Assembly: GCA_958402075.1 (NCBI GenBank)
Contig: CATXSD010000133.1
Location: 1 to 7,019 of the forward strand
Direction of reading: 5' to 3'
Length of the DNA stretch: 7,019 nt
Source of the DNA: Mediterranea massiliensis
GTDB lineage: Bacteria > Bacteroidota > Bacteroidia > Bacteroidales > Bacteroidaceae
The notes under the pieces: model-generated
Databases searched by the model: none
What the model saw: the letters and a program-made list of their open reading frames with translations, nothing else
What the model was told of the DNA's origin: nothing
Translations under genes and position numbers: made by a program
Shown here: positions 1 through 5,647 of the stretch, piece after piece
Layout of the letters: every line of letters starts with the position of its first letter
How positions within the stretch are numbered: the first letter of the stretch is position 1

Positions 1-22
1 GCTGAAAACAATATTTTCATCT

Positions 23-53
23 TTTGTACTTCTCTCGGTTTGCACTATCTTTG
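23..53 (+). promoter_or_regulatory. Bacteroidota-type promoter of argS
   Basis: A TTTG at 23-26 is separated by 19 bp from TATCTTTG at 46-53. This matches the established Bacteroides sigma-ABfr consensus, which is a -33 TTTG and a -7 TAnnTTTG about 19-23 bp apart. Transcription would start around 57-61, giving a short leader of roughly 15-20 bases before the ATG at 76. No Shine-Dalgarno sequence stands at the usual distance; an AGGA at 58-61 is too far upstream. This is normal for the group. The boxes are seen directly; the start point is inferred. Confidence 0.8.
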
Positions 54-75
54 CAGCAGGAAATAATTAGAAACT

Positions 76-1896
76 ATGGATATACAAGAGAAACTGGTAG
101 CGTCCGTCGTCAGCGGACTGAAAGCACTCTACGGACAGGACGTGCCTGCCGCACAGGTGCAGTTGCAGAAAACCAAGAAAGAATTTGAAGGACATCTGAC
201 GCTGGTCGTATTCCCCTTCCTCCGCATGTCGAAGAAGGGACCCGAGCAGACGGCGCAGGAAATCGGCGAATACCTGCTGGCCCATGAGCCTTCGCTCGTG
301 GCCAAGTTCAACGTCATCAAGGGCTTCCTGAACCTCACCATCGCTTCGTCGGCGTGGATCGAACTGCTCAACGACATCCAGGCCAACCCGCATTACGGAC
401 TGACCGAGGCTACGGACCAGTCGCCGCTGGTGATGATCGAGTATTCGTCGCCCAACACCAACAAGCCTCTCCACCTGGGACATGTGCGCAACAACCTGCT
501 GGGCAACGCCCTGGCCAACATCATCGCCGCTAACGGCAACCGCGTGGTGAAGACCAACATCGTGAACGACCGCGGCATCCACATCTGCAAGTCCATGCTG
601 GCCTGGCTGAAGTATGGCAACGGCGAGACACCCGAGTCGAGCGGCAAGAAGGGCGACCACCTCATCGGCGACTACTACGTGGCTTTCGACAAACACTTCA
701 AGACTGAGGTGAAGGAGCTGATGACCAAGTACATGGCCGAAGGCATGAACGAGGAAGAGGCCAAGGCCAAGGCCGAAGCCGAATCGCCCCTGATGAAGGA
801 AGCCCGCGAGATGCTCGTGAAGTGGGAGGCCGGCGACCCCGAAGTGCGTGCCCTGTGGAAGAAGATGAACGACTGGGTATATGCCGGTTTCGACGAGACA
901 TACAAGATGATGGGCGTAACCTTCGACAAGATATACTACGAATCGAACACCTATCTGGAAGGCAAGAAGAAGGTGCTCGAAGGACTGGAGAAGGGTCTCT
1001 TCTACCGCAAGGAAGACGGTTCCGTGTGGGCCGACCTCACGGGTGAAGGCCTCGACCACAAGCTGCTGCTCCGTGCCGACGGTACGTCGGTCTACATGAC
1101 GCAGGACATCGGTACGGCCGAACAGCGTTTTGCCGACTATCCCATCGACAAGATGATTTATGTGGTGGGCAACGAGCAGAACTACCACTTCCAGGTGCTG
1201 TCCATCCTCCTCGACCGTCTGGGCTTCGAGTGGGGCAAGAGCCTGGTACACTTCTCCTATGGCATGGTGGAACTGCCCGAAGGCAAGATGAAGAGCCGCG
1301 AGGGTACGGTAGTCGATGCCGACGACCTGATGGAAGAGATGATCAACACCGCCAAGGAAACCAGCGGCGAGCTGGGCAAGCTGGACGGCTTGACGCAGGC
1401 CGAGGCCGACGACATCGCCCGCATCGTGGGCCTGGGCGCGCTGAAGTACTTCATCCTGAAGGTGGATGCCCGCAAGAACATGACGTTCAACCCCAAGGAG
1501 TCCATCGACTTCAACGGTAATACCGGTCCTTTCATCCAATATACCTACGCCCGCATCCAGTCCGTCCTGCGCAAGGCGGCCGAGGCAGGCATCGTCATCC
1601 CCGAGCAGCTCCATCCGGGCATCGAACTGAGCACGAAGGAGGAAGGCCTGATCCAGATGCTGGCCGACTTTGCCGGCGTGGTGAAGCAGGCGGGCGAGGA
1701 CTACAGCCCCTCTGTCATTGCCAACTACTGCTACGACCTGGTGAAGGAGTACAACCAGTTCTACCACGACTACAGCATCCTGCGCGAGGAGAATGCCGAC
1801 GTCAAGGTGTTCCGTCTCGCCCTGTCGCGCGAGGTAGGCAAGGTAGTCCGTCTGGGCATGGGCCTGCTGGGCATCGAAGTTCCCGAACGTATGTAA
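76..1896 (+). CDS. argS: Arginyl-tRNA synthetase (ArgRS, class I)
   Basis: This cytoplasmic enzyme joins arginine to tRNA-Arg using ATP. The 606-residue protein is complete and of usual family length. Residues about 5-92 form the N-terminal ArgRS-specific (Add1) domain that contacts the tRNA D-loop. The class I catalytic core follows, with the HIGH signature as HLGH (133-136) inside SSPNTNKPLHLGH and the conserved NDRGIHICKS segment (164-173). The KMSKS-equivalent loop is GKMKSREGTVV (403-413), with the relaxed form common in this enzyme. A DALR-type anticodon-binding helical domain starts near QYTYARIQSVLRKA (488-501) and runs to the C-terminus. The ATG at 76 lies 22 bases after a perfect -7 box and begins a typical family N-terminus. 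The gene stands alone with its own promoter and terminator. No frameshift or missing motif is seen. Confidence 0.97.
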   Translation: MDIQEKLVASVVSGLKALYGQDVPAAQVQLQKTKKEFEGHLTLVVFPFLRMSKKGPEQTAQEIGEYLLAHEPSLVAKFNVIKGFLNLTIASSAWIELLNDIQANPHYGLTEATDQSPLVMIEYSSPNTNKPLHLGHVRNNLLGNALANIIAANGNRVVKTNIVNDRGIHICKSMLAWLKYGNGETPESSGKKGDHLIGDYYVAFDKHFKTEVKELMTKYMAEGMNEEEAKAKAEAESPLMKEAREMLVKWEAGDPEVRALWKKMNDWVYAGFDETYKMMGVTFDKIYYESNTYLEGKKKVLEGLEKGLFYRKEDGSVWADLTGEGLDHKLLLRADGTSVYMTQDIGTAEQRFADYPIDKMIYVVGNEQNYHFQVLSILLDRLGFEWGKSLVHFSYGMVELPEGKMKSREGTVVDADDLMEEMINTAKETSGELGKLDGLTQAEADDIARIVGLGALKYFILKVDARKNMTFNPKESIDFNGNTGPFIQYTYARIQSVLRKAAEAGIVIPEQLHPGIELSTKEEGLIQMLADFAGVVKQAGEDYSPSVIANYCYDLVKEYNQFYHDYSILREENADVKVFRLALSREVGKVVRLGMGLLGIEVPERM

Positions 1897-1930
1897 GCCG
1901 TAGTGCTTATTTGATATAGTTTTCAGCAGG

Positions 1931-1961
1931 GGAGCGCATCGTGTGGGTGCGCTCCTTTTTT
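1931..1961 (+). terminator. Intrinsic terminator of argS
   Basis: An 8-bp perfect stem, GGAGCGCA (1931-1938) with TGCGCTCC (1948-1955), encloses a 9-base loop that can shrink to 5 bases with a T-G and a C-G pair. Six T residues follow directly (1956-1961). It lies 34 bases past the argS stop codon. Read on the minus strand the hairpin is not followed by a T-run, so it should work mainly for argS and not for the convergent gene that ends at 1972. Confidence 0.9.
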
Positions 1962-1971
1962 ATTGTTTTTG

Positions 1972-2769
1972 TCAGATACCTTCTATGATATAGTCTTGTT
2001 CTTGGGAGAAGGGTTTCAGCGTATGTGTCCATTCCTTTCCGTCGGAAGATACCAGTCGCAGGGACCGGATGTCTTCCTTTCTGTCGGCCTTGAACATGAG
2101 GAGGCCGTCCTTGTCCGTTGTTCCTCTGTATTGCCGGTTGGCATAGATCTTGATGTTTCCCGTTTCGGGATGGGAAGGGCTGGTTTTGACCATCAGGATG
2201 AACCCTCTTTCATTGTCCTCCAGTTCAAGCCAGCTGACCTCTTGCCGGGTTGTACAGGTGTCCGTAGGTTGGCTTTGGAAAGCGGAGAGGGCGGAGAGGG
2301 ATGCGTCTGTTATGGTGGAGGTAAACGTGAATTCCCCGTTTCTGATTTGTACACTCTCGGGAGCAATGCCGAGTGTCTGTAGTAAGGAGTCACGCTTGGC
2401 TTTGGGAAGCATGGGGAGAAAGATGCGTTTTCCGTTGGGGAACTCGGCGCTTTGGCTGCCGAAGGGTTGCGCCTTTCGTTGGTTGGCGTGGATTCTGTCC
2501 ACATAAATCAGATATTCGTAGTTCAGGATATGGCCCTTGCGGTAGTATTCGGTTACGAACGGCAGGTATTTGAGTTGAGTGGGGGAGTCGGCATGTTGCA
2601 GCACCATGAAGCAGGCATTGTAATTGTGTCTCACTTTCTGGTCGTTGTGCAGAACCACTTTGAGCAGCGAGTCGATTGTGGCTGCATCCCTTTGTTCTTG
2701 TGCCGTGGCCGTGCGGGGACAAAAGGCAAGAACGCCCAACAGGAGCAAGATGTGTATGGATTGTTTCAT
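1972..2769 (-). CDS. Small exported protein, probable DUF6624-like family
   Basis: The product has 265 residues and an unknown function. Residues 1-23 look like a Sec signal peptide: MKQ, a hydrophobic stretch (IHILLLLGVLAF), then A-T-A before Q24, a signal peptidase I site. Cys17 follows LAF, which is a poor lipobox, so a lipoprotein is unlikely. The mature N-terminal half has DQKVR (43-47), LQHAD (57-61), YLPFV (68-72), YEYLIYVDRI (84-93) and QPFGSQ (101-106). From memory this spacing resembles DUF6624 (DQxxR, QHAD, DRI, YGTQ-like); I could not search it. Residues about 205-262 look beta-rich (IKIYANRQYRGTTDKDGLLMF), like a small beta-sandwich. The start at 2769 is preferred over in-frame upstream ATGs, the farthest at 3036. 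It begins the signal peptide and lies 23 bases after a perfect -7 box, and the upstream extension runs through 22-bp repeats that cannot keep frame. It is convergent with argS and AT-richer than its neighbours. Confidence 0.8.
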   Translation of the reverse strand: MKQSIHILLLLGVLAFCPRTATAQEQRDAATIDSLLKVVLHNDQKVRHNYNACFMVLQHADSPTQLKYLPFVTEYYRKGHILNYEYLIYVDRIHANQRKAQPFGSQSAEFPNGKRIFLPMLPKAKRDSLLQTLGIAPESVQIRNGEFTFTSTITDASLSALSAFQSQPTDTCTTRQEVSWLELEDNERGFILMVKTSPSHPETGNIKIYANRQYRGTTDKDGLLMFKADRKEDIRSLRLVSSDGKEWTHTLKPFSQEQDYIIEGI

Positions 2770-2792
2770 GGCAGAATGTTTTTTCTTTTTTA

Positions 2793-2824
2793 CAAATGTA
2801 TGGAGAAAAGAGGAAACCTGCAAG
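2793..2824 (-). promoter_or_regulatory. Promoter of the DUF6624-like gene
   Basis: On the minus strand TACATTTG (2800 down to 2793) is a perfect TAnnTTTG -7 box. A CTTG (2824 to 2821) lies 20 bp upstream and matches three of the four -33 bases. Transcription should begin near 2787, giving a short A-rich leader before the ATG at 2769. The promoter lies between topA and this gene, so the gene need not depend on topA read-through. It also excludes the longer upstream starts from this transcript. Confidence 0.7.
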
Positions 2825-2903
2825 GTCTTGGTGTGCTTTATGTTCCTTGTCGGCATGATTTTTCCGACTTTTCCTTTTCCAGTTTCCGGCATTGTTTTCC
2901 TGC

Positions 2904-2971
2904 AAAACATCGCTTTCTCTGGTGCAAAACATTCTTTCTTTGGAGGGAAAACATTGCTTTCTTTGGGAGGG
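2904..2971. repeat. Imperfect tandem array A, 22-bp period, three units
   Basis: The sequence AAAACAT recurs at 2904, 2926 and 2948, exactly 22 bp apart. The shared core reads AAAACATT(G)CTTTCTTTGG followed by (G)AGGG. Units 1 and 3 agree at 17 of 22 positions. Unit 2 matches unit 3 almost fully if single G deletions are allowed. Because 22 is not a multiple of three, the repeat shifts reading frame with each unit, which argues against coding. It sits about 100 bp upstream of the DUF6624-like promoter. No function is known to me. Confidence 0.7.
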
Positions 2972-2998
2972 AAGGAGGGAGGACATGGAAGCCTTCTT

Positions 2999-3110
2999 CC
3001 TTTGCCCGGCCTAAAGGTTCCGTTTAAGCTGGGCAAACGGTCCGTTTAAGCTGGATAAACGTTCCGTTCAAGCTGGGCAAACGCTTGCTTTAGGCTGGGC
3101 ATACGGAACA
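2999..3110. repeat. Tandem dyad array B, 22-bp period, four direct units plus one inverted
   Basis: Four consecutive 22-bp units lie at 3023-3044, 3045-3066, 3067-3088 and 3089-3110, with the core TTTAAGCTGGGCAAACG and a short CCG-type linker. Unit 1 agrees with unit 2 at 19 of 22 positions and with units 3 and 4 at 17 each. The preceding stretch TTTGCCCGGCCTAAA (3001-3015) is an inverted copy: it matches the reverse complement of a composite unit core, TTTAGGCTGGGCAAA, at 14 of 15 bases. Most units are themselves small dyads, for example CCGTTT (3020-3025) with AAACGG (3035-3040), CGTTTA with TAAACG in unit 2, and CCTTT (2999-3003) with AAAGG (3013-3017). There are no unique spacers, so it is not CRISPR. 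The array abuts the topA terminator. Confidence 0.85.
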
Positions 3111-3186
3111 AAAAATACGGACGGCTTGGAAGAGAAGTGTAGGGAATGGTGTCCCTTCCTTTTTTCTTCCGCGCCGTCCGTATTTT
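3110..3186 (-). terminator. Long-armed terminator of topA
   Basis: A perfect 14-bp inverted repeat pairs 3112-3125 (AAAATACGGACGGC, plus strand) with 3173-3186. On the minus strand, starting 15 bases after the topA stop codon, it forms a stem followed by six U residues (complement of 3110-3115, partly shared with the stem). The 47-base interior can fold further: GGAAGA (3128-3133) pairs with TCTTCC (3165-3170), and AGGGA (3141-3145) pairs with TCCCT (3152-3156). The result is a stacked stem with internal loops. The inner hairpin read on the plus strand also has a T6 run nearby (3160-3165), so some activity in both directions is possible. Confidence 0.82.
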
Positions 3187-3201
3187 ATGGGGCTGTCGGC
3201 T

Positions 3202-5577
3202 CTACGCCTTCTTGCGGGTGGTCTTGCCGCGGCGTGCCTTGGGCCTGTCGGGGTCGCTCTGCAGCTTGATGAGGTCCATGCAGGCCTGCAGGTTGAGGTC
3301 CTGGGGCGTGATGCCTTCGGGTATCTTGTAGTTGCTGCCCTTGTAGGCGATGTAGGGGCCGTAGCGGCCGTTCATGATTTCGAGATCGGGCTCTTCGGCA
3401 AACTTCTTGATGTGGCGTTTGGCTTCGGCTTCCTGCTTTTCCTTGATGAGGGTCACGGCTTCGTCGAGGGTCACGGTCAGCGGGTCGGTGCCCTGGGGCA
3501 GGGAGGCGAATATCGTCTTCCACTGGGCGTAGGGGCCGTAGCGGCCGCTGCTCACCTTGATTTCAGCTCCTTCGTATTCGCCCAGCGTGCGGGGCAGGCG
3601 GAAGAGCTTCAGGGCTTCGTCCAGCGTGATGGTCTCGATAGACATGCCTTTCTCCAGGCGGGAGAAGCGGGGCTTCTCGCCGTCGTCGGCGCTGCCTATC
3701 TGCACCACGGGGCCGAAGCGGCCGATCTTCACCGATACGGGCTTGCCGCTGGCGGGGTCGGTGCCCAGCAGGCGTTCGCCGGCCTTGTGCTCGTTCTTGG
3801 CGGCGAGAGTCTTCTCGACCGACGGGTGGAACTTGCGGTAGAAGCGGTCGAGCACGGTGGTCCACTTCGTTTCGCCTTCGGCAATCTCGTCGAACTGCTT
3901 CTCGACGGTGGCCGTGAAGTTGTAGTCGAGGATGTCGGGGAAGTACTCGGTGAGGAAGTCGTTCACCACCATGCCGATGTCGGTCGGCAGCAGTTTGGAC
4001 TTCTCGGCGCCGGTCAGTTCCGTGCGGGTATCTTCGGTGATATCTTTTCCTTTTTCCAGTGTCAGTACGTCGTACTTGCGCTCCTTGCCCGGCTTCTCGC
4101 CCTTCACCACGTATTCGCGCTGCTGGATGGTGGAGATGGTGGGCGCGTAGGTAGACGGACGGCCGATGCCCAGTTCCTCGAGCTTGCGCACCAGGCTGGC
4201 TTCGGTGTAGCGGGGCGGCTGGAGGGTGAAGCGCTCGGTGGCGGTCACGTTGCTGTAGTCCAGCGTCTGTCCCTGCGTGAGCGGGGGCAGCAGTCCGGCC
4301 ACGTCGTCGCCTTCGGCCTCGTCGTCGTGCGACTCGCGGTACACGCGCAGGAAGCCGTCAAACTTCACGACTTCGCCCACGGCGGTAAATTCTTCGCTGC
4401 TGTTGCTCAGTCCGATGGTCACCGTGGTCTTCTCCAGTTCGGCGTCGGCCATCTGCGAGGCCAGCGTGCGTTTCCATATCAGGTCGTAGAGGCGGCGTTC
4501 CTGGGCAGTGGCCTCTATCTTGACGTGTTCCATGTAGGTGGGGCGGATGGCTTCGTGAGCCTCCTGTGCGCCCTTGGTCTTGGTGGTGAAGTGGCGCGAG
4601 TGCAGGTAGCGTTCGCCCATCTTGGCGGTGATGGTTTCGCGGGCGGCGTTGATGGCCAGTTCGGAAAGGTTCACCGAGTCGGTACGCATGTAGGTGATGT
4701 GTCCCGATTCGTAGAGGCTCTGTGCCACCATCATCGTCTGTGCCACGGAGAAGCCCAGCTTGCGGGCGGCCTCCTGCTGGAGGGTCGAGGTGGTGAAGGG
4801 GGCGGCGGGGCTCTTCTTCAGCGGGCGCGTGGCAACGTCGCGGATGGTGAAGGTGGCGTCCTTGCAGCTTTCCAGGAAGCGGCGTGCCTCTTCCTTGGTC
4901 TTGAAGCGGTGCTCCAGTTCGGCCTTCATCTCCACCGGCTTGCCGTTGGCGTCGGGTACGGGGAAGACGGCTGTCACGCGGTAGGCCGCTTCGCTGTGGA
5001 AGGCCTGTATCTCGCGTTCGCGCTCGGCGATAAGGCGCACGGCCACCGACTGTACGCGGCCGGCCGAGAGGGCGGGCTTCACCTTGCGCCACAGCACGGG
5101 CGACAGCTCAAAGCCCACGATGCGGTCCAGGATGCGGCGTGCCTGCTGGGCGTCCACCAGGTTCAGGTCGATCTGGCGCGGATGCTCGATGGCGCGCAGG
5201 ATGGCGTTCTTGGTGATTTCGTGGAAGACGATGCGCCGCGTGTGTTCGGGCTTCAGTCCCAGCACCTCGTACAGGTGCCAGGCGATGGCCTCTCCCTCGC
5301 GGTCCTCATCGGATGCGAGCCAGACGGTTTCGGCTTTGGCCGCTTCTTCCTTCAGGTGGGCGACGAGTTTCTTCTTGTCTGCCGGAATTTCGTATTGCGG
5401 CTCGAAGTGGTTGTTGACGTCGATGCTGAAATCTTTTTTCCGTAAGTCCCGGATGTGACCGTAGCTGGAGAGCACTTCGTAGTCCTTCCCCAGGAACTTC
5501 TCGATGGTCTTGGCTTTGGCCGGTGACTCGACTATGACTAAATTCTTCTGCATAAGTTCTTGCTTTGTTGCGGACAT
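3202..5577 (-). CDS. topA: DNA topoisomerase I (type IA), zinc-ribbon-free form
   Basis: This enzyme relaxes negative supercoils by cutting one DNA strand through a 5'-phosphotyrosine link with Mg2+. The protein has 791 residues. The Toprim domain carries VIVESPAKAKTIEKFLG (E17), SYGHIRDL (38-45) and the metal-binding DEDREGE (D90, D92, E94). The catalytic Tyr is Y296 in GHITYMRTDS (292-301). SAGRVQSVAVRLI (171-183) is a conserved core motif. GIGRPSTYAPTI follows in the last core domain. Instead of Cys4 zinc ribbons the C-terminus has three topoisomerase I C-terminal repeats, GRFGPVV (619), GRYGPYA (678) and GRYGPYI (737), and a basic tail RRGKTTRKKA. The start at 5577 is 19 bases after a -7 box, matching the 22 and 23 seen for the other genes. 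An ATG at 5553 (MQKNLVIVESP) would drop eight residues and matches the usual family start, so it remains possible. Confidence 0.97.
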   Translation of the reverse strand: MSATKQELMQKNLVIVESPAKAKTIEKFLGKDYEVLSSYGHIRDLRKKDFSIDVNNHFEPQYEIPADKKKLVAHLKEEAAKAETVWLASDEDREGEAIAWHLYEVLGLKPEHTRRIVFHEITKNAILRAIEHPRQIDLNLVDAQQARRILDRIVGFELSPVLWRKVKPALSAGRVQSVAVRLIAEREREIQAFHSEAAYRVTAVFPVPDANGKPVEMKAELEHRFKTKEEARRFLESCKDATFTIRDVATRPLKKSPAAPFTTSTLQQEAARKLGFSVAQTMMVAQSLYESGHITYMRTDSVNLSELAINAARETITAKMGERYLHSRHFTTKTKGAQEAHEAIRPTYMEHVKIEATAQERRLYDLIWKRTLASQMADAELEKTTVTIGLSNSSEEFTAVGEVVKFDGFLRVYRESHDDEAEGDDVAGLLPPLTQGQTLDYSNVTATERFTLQPPRYTEASLVRKLEELGIGRPSTYAPTISTIQQREYVVKGEKPGKERKYDVLTLEKGKDITEDTRTELTGAEKSKLLPTDIGMVVNDFLTEYFPDILDYNFTATVEKQFDEIAEGETKWTTVLDRFYRKFHPSVEKTLAAKNEHKAGERLLGTDPASGKPVSVKIGRFGPVVQIGSADDGEKPRFSRLEKGMSIETITLDEALKLFRLPRTLGEYEGAEIKVSSGRYGPYAQWKTIFASLPQGTDPLTVTLDEAVTLIKEKQEAEAKRHIKKFAEEPDLEIMNGRYGPYIAYKGSNYKIPEGITPQDLNLQACMDLIKLQSDPDRPKARRGKTTRKKA

Positions 5578-5596
5578 GCCCCGCGGATTTTGCCCG

Positions 5597-5604
5597 CAAA
5601 AGTA
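5597..5604 (-). promoter_or_regulatory. -7 box of the topA promoter
   Basis: On the minus strand TACTTTTG (5604 down to 5597) is a perfect TAnnTTTG box, 19 bases before the ATG at 5577. No good TTTG lies 19-21 bp further upstream; the sequence there is GGTGG/AAGG, preceded by an AT-rich run (about 5626-5647). The promoter is therefore called on the -7 element alone. It would start an RNA near 5590 and make topA independent of the receptor gene upstream. Confidence 0.62.
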
Positions 5605-5647
5605 GGAAAAAACAATTTCTCCACCTTAATTAATATAAGAAAAAAAA

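Larger units (their letters stand above)
2770..3201. other. 432-base non-coding spacer with repeats
   Basis: This spacer separates the topA stop from the start of the DUF6624-like gene. It holds, in descending coordinates (the direction of both genes), the topA terminator, a 22-bp-period dyad array, a purine-rich stretch at about 2965-2986 (plus strand), a second 22-bp-period array and the downstream promoter. Bases 2825-2903 show only pyrimidine-rich plus-strand sequence with loose recurrences such as GGCAT followed by a T-run and CC (2852 and 2888). I see no convincing gene, tRNA or promoter in them. Open frames crossing the spacer have no recognisable protein. Confidence 0.6.

Noticed and set aside
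404..408. A broken KMSKS motif in argS
   Set aside because: The motif lies at protein residues 404-408. KMKSR in this loop is within the variation known for arginyl-tRNA synthetases, and the rest of the protein is intact.
67..1767. A 566-codon open frame on the minus strand opposite argS
   Set aside because: It lies wholly antisense to a well-supported argS and is rich in Leu, Val, His and Gln, as expected from reversed GC-rich codons. No recognisable domain is seen. Absence of stops follows from the codon bias of argS.
2770..3036. An N-terminal extension of 89 codons on the DUF6624-like protein (start at 3036)
   Set aside because: The extension crosses both the promoter and the 22-bp arrays, which change frame at every unit. 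It would also bury the signal peptide inside the protein. The start at 2769 fits the promoter and the signal peptide.
2390..3049. Several overlapping open frames of 118-198 codons on both strands across the spacer and the small gene
   Set aside because: They overlap each other and the better-supported gene. The translations are Cys-, Ser- and Phe-rich without domain features, and none has a matched promoter.
2904..3110. CRISPR array
   Set aside because: The 22-bp units are contiguous with no unique spacers, the repeats diverge, and no cas gene is present.
3187..5445. A 752-codon open frame on the plus strand opposite topA
   Set aside because: It is antisense to topA, whose catalytic motifs are all intact. 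The translation is low-complexity Gly/Ala/Val/Leu/His sequence without a known fold, and no TAnnTTTG promoter is apparent before 3187. It is a composition artefact.
5580..5597. A small GCGG/CCGC hairpin in the topA leader
   Set aside because: It has only four base pairs and overlaps the -7 box and the probable transcription start, so it would be only partly in the RNA. It is too weak to call as a regulator.
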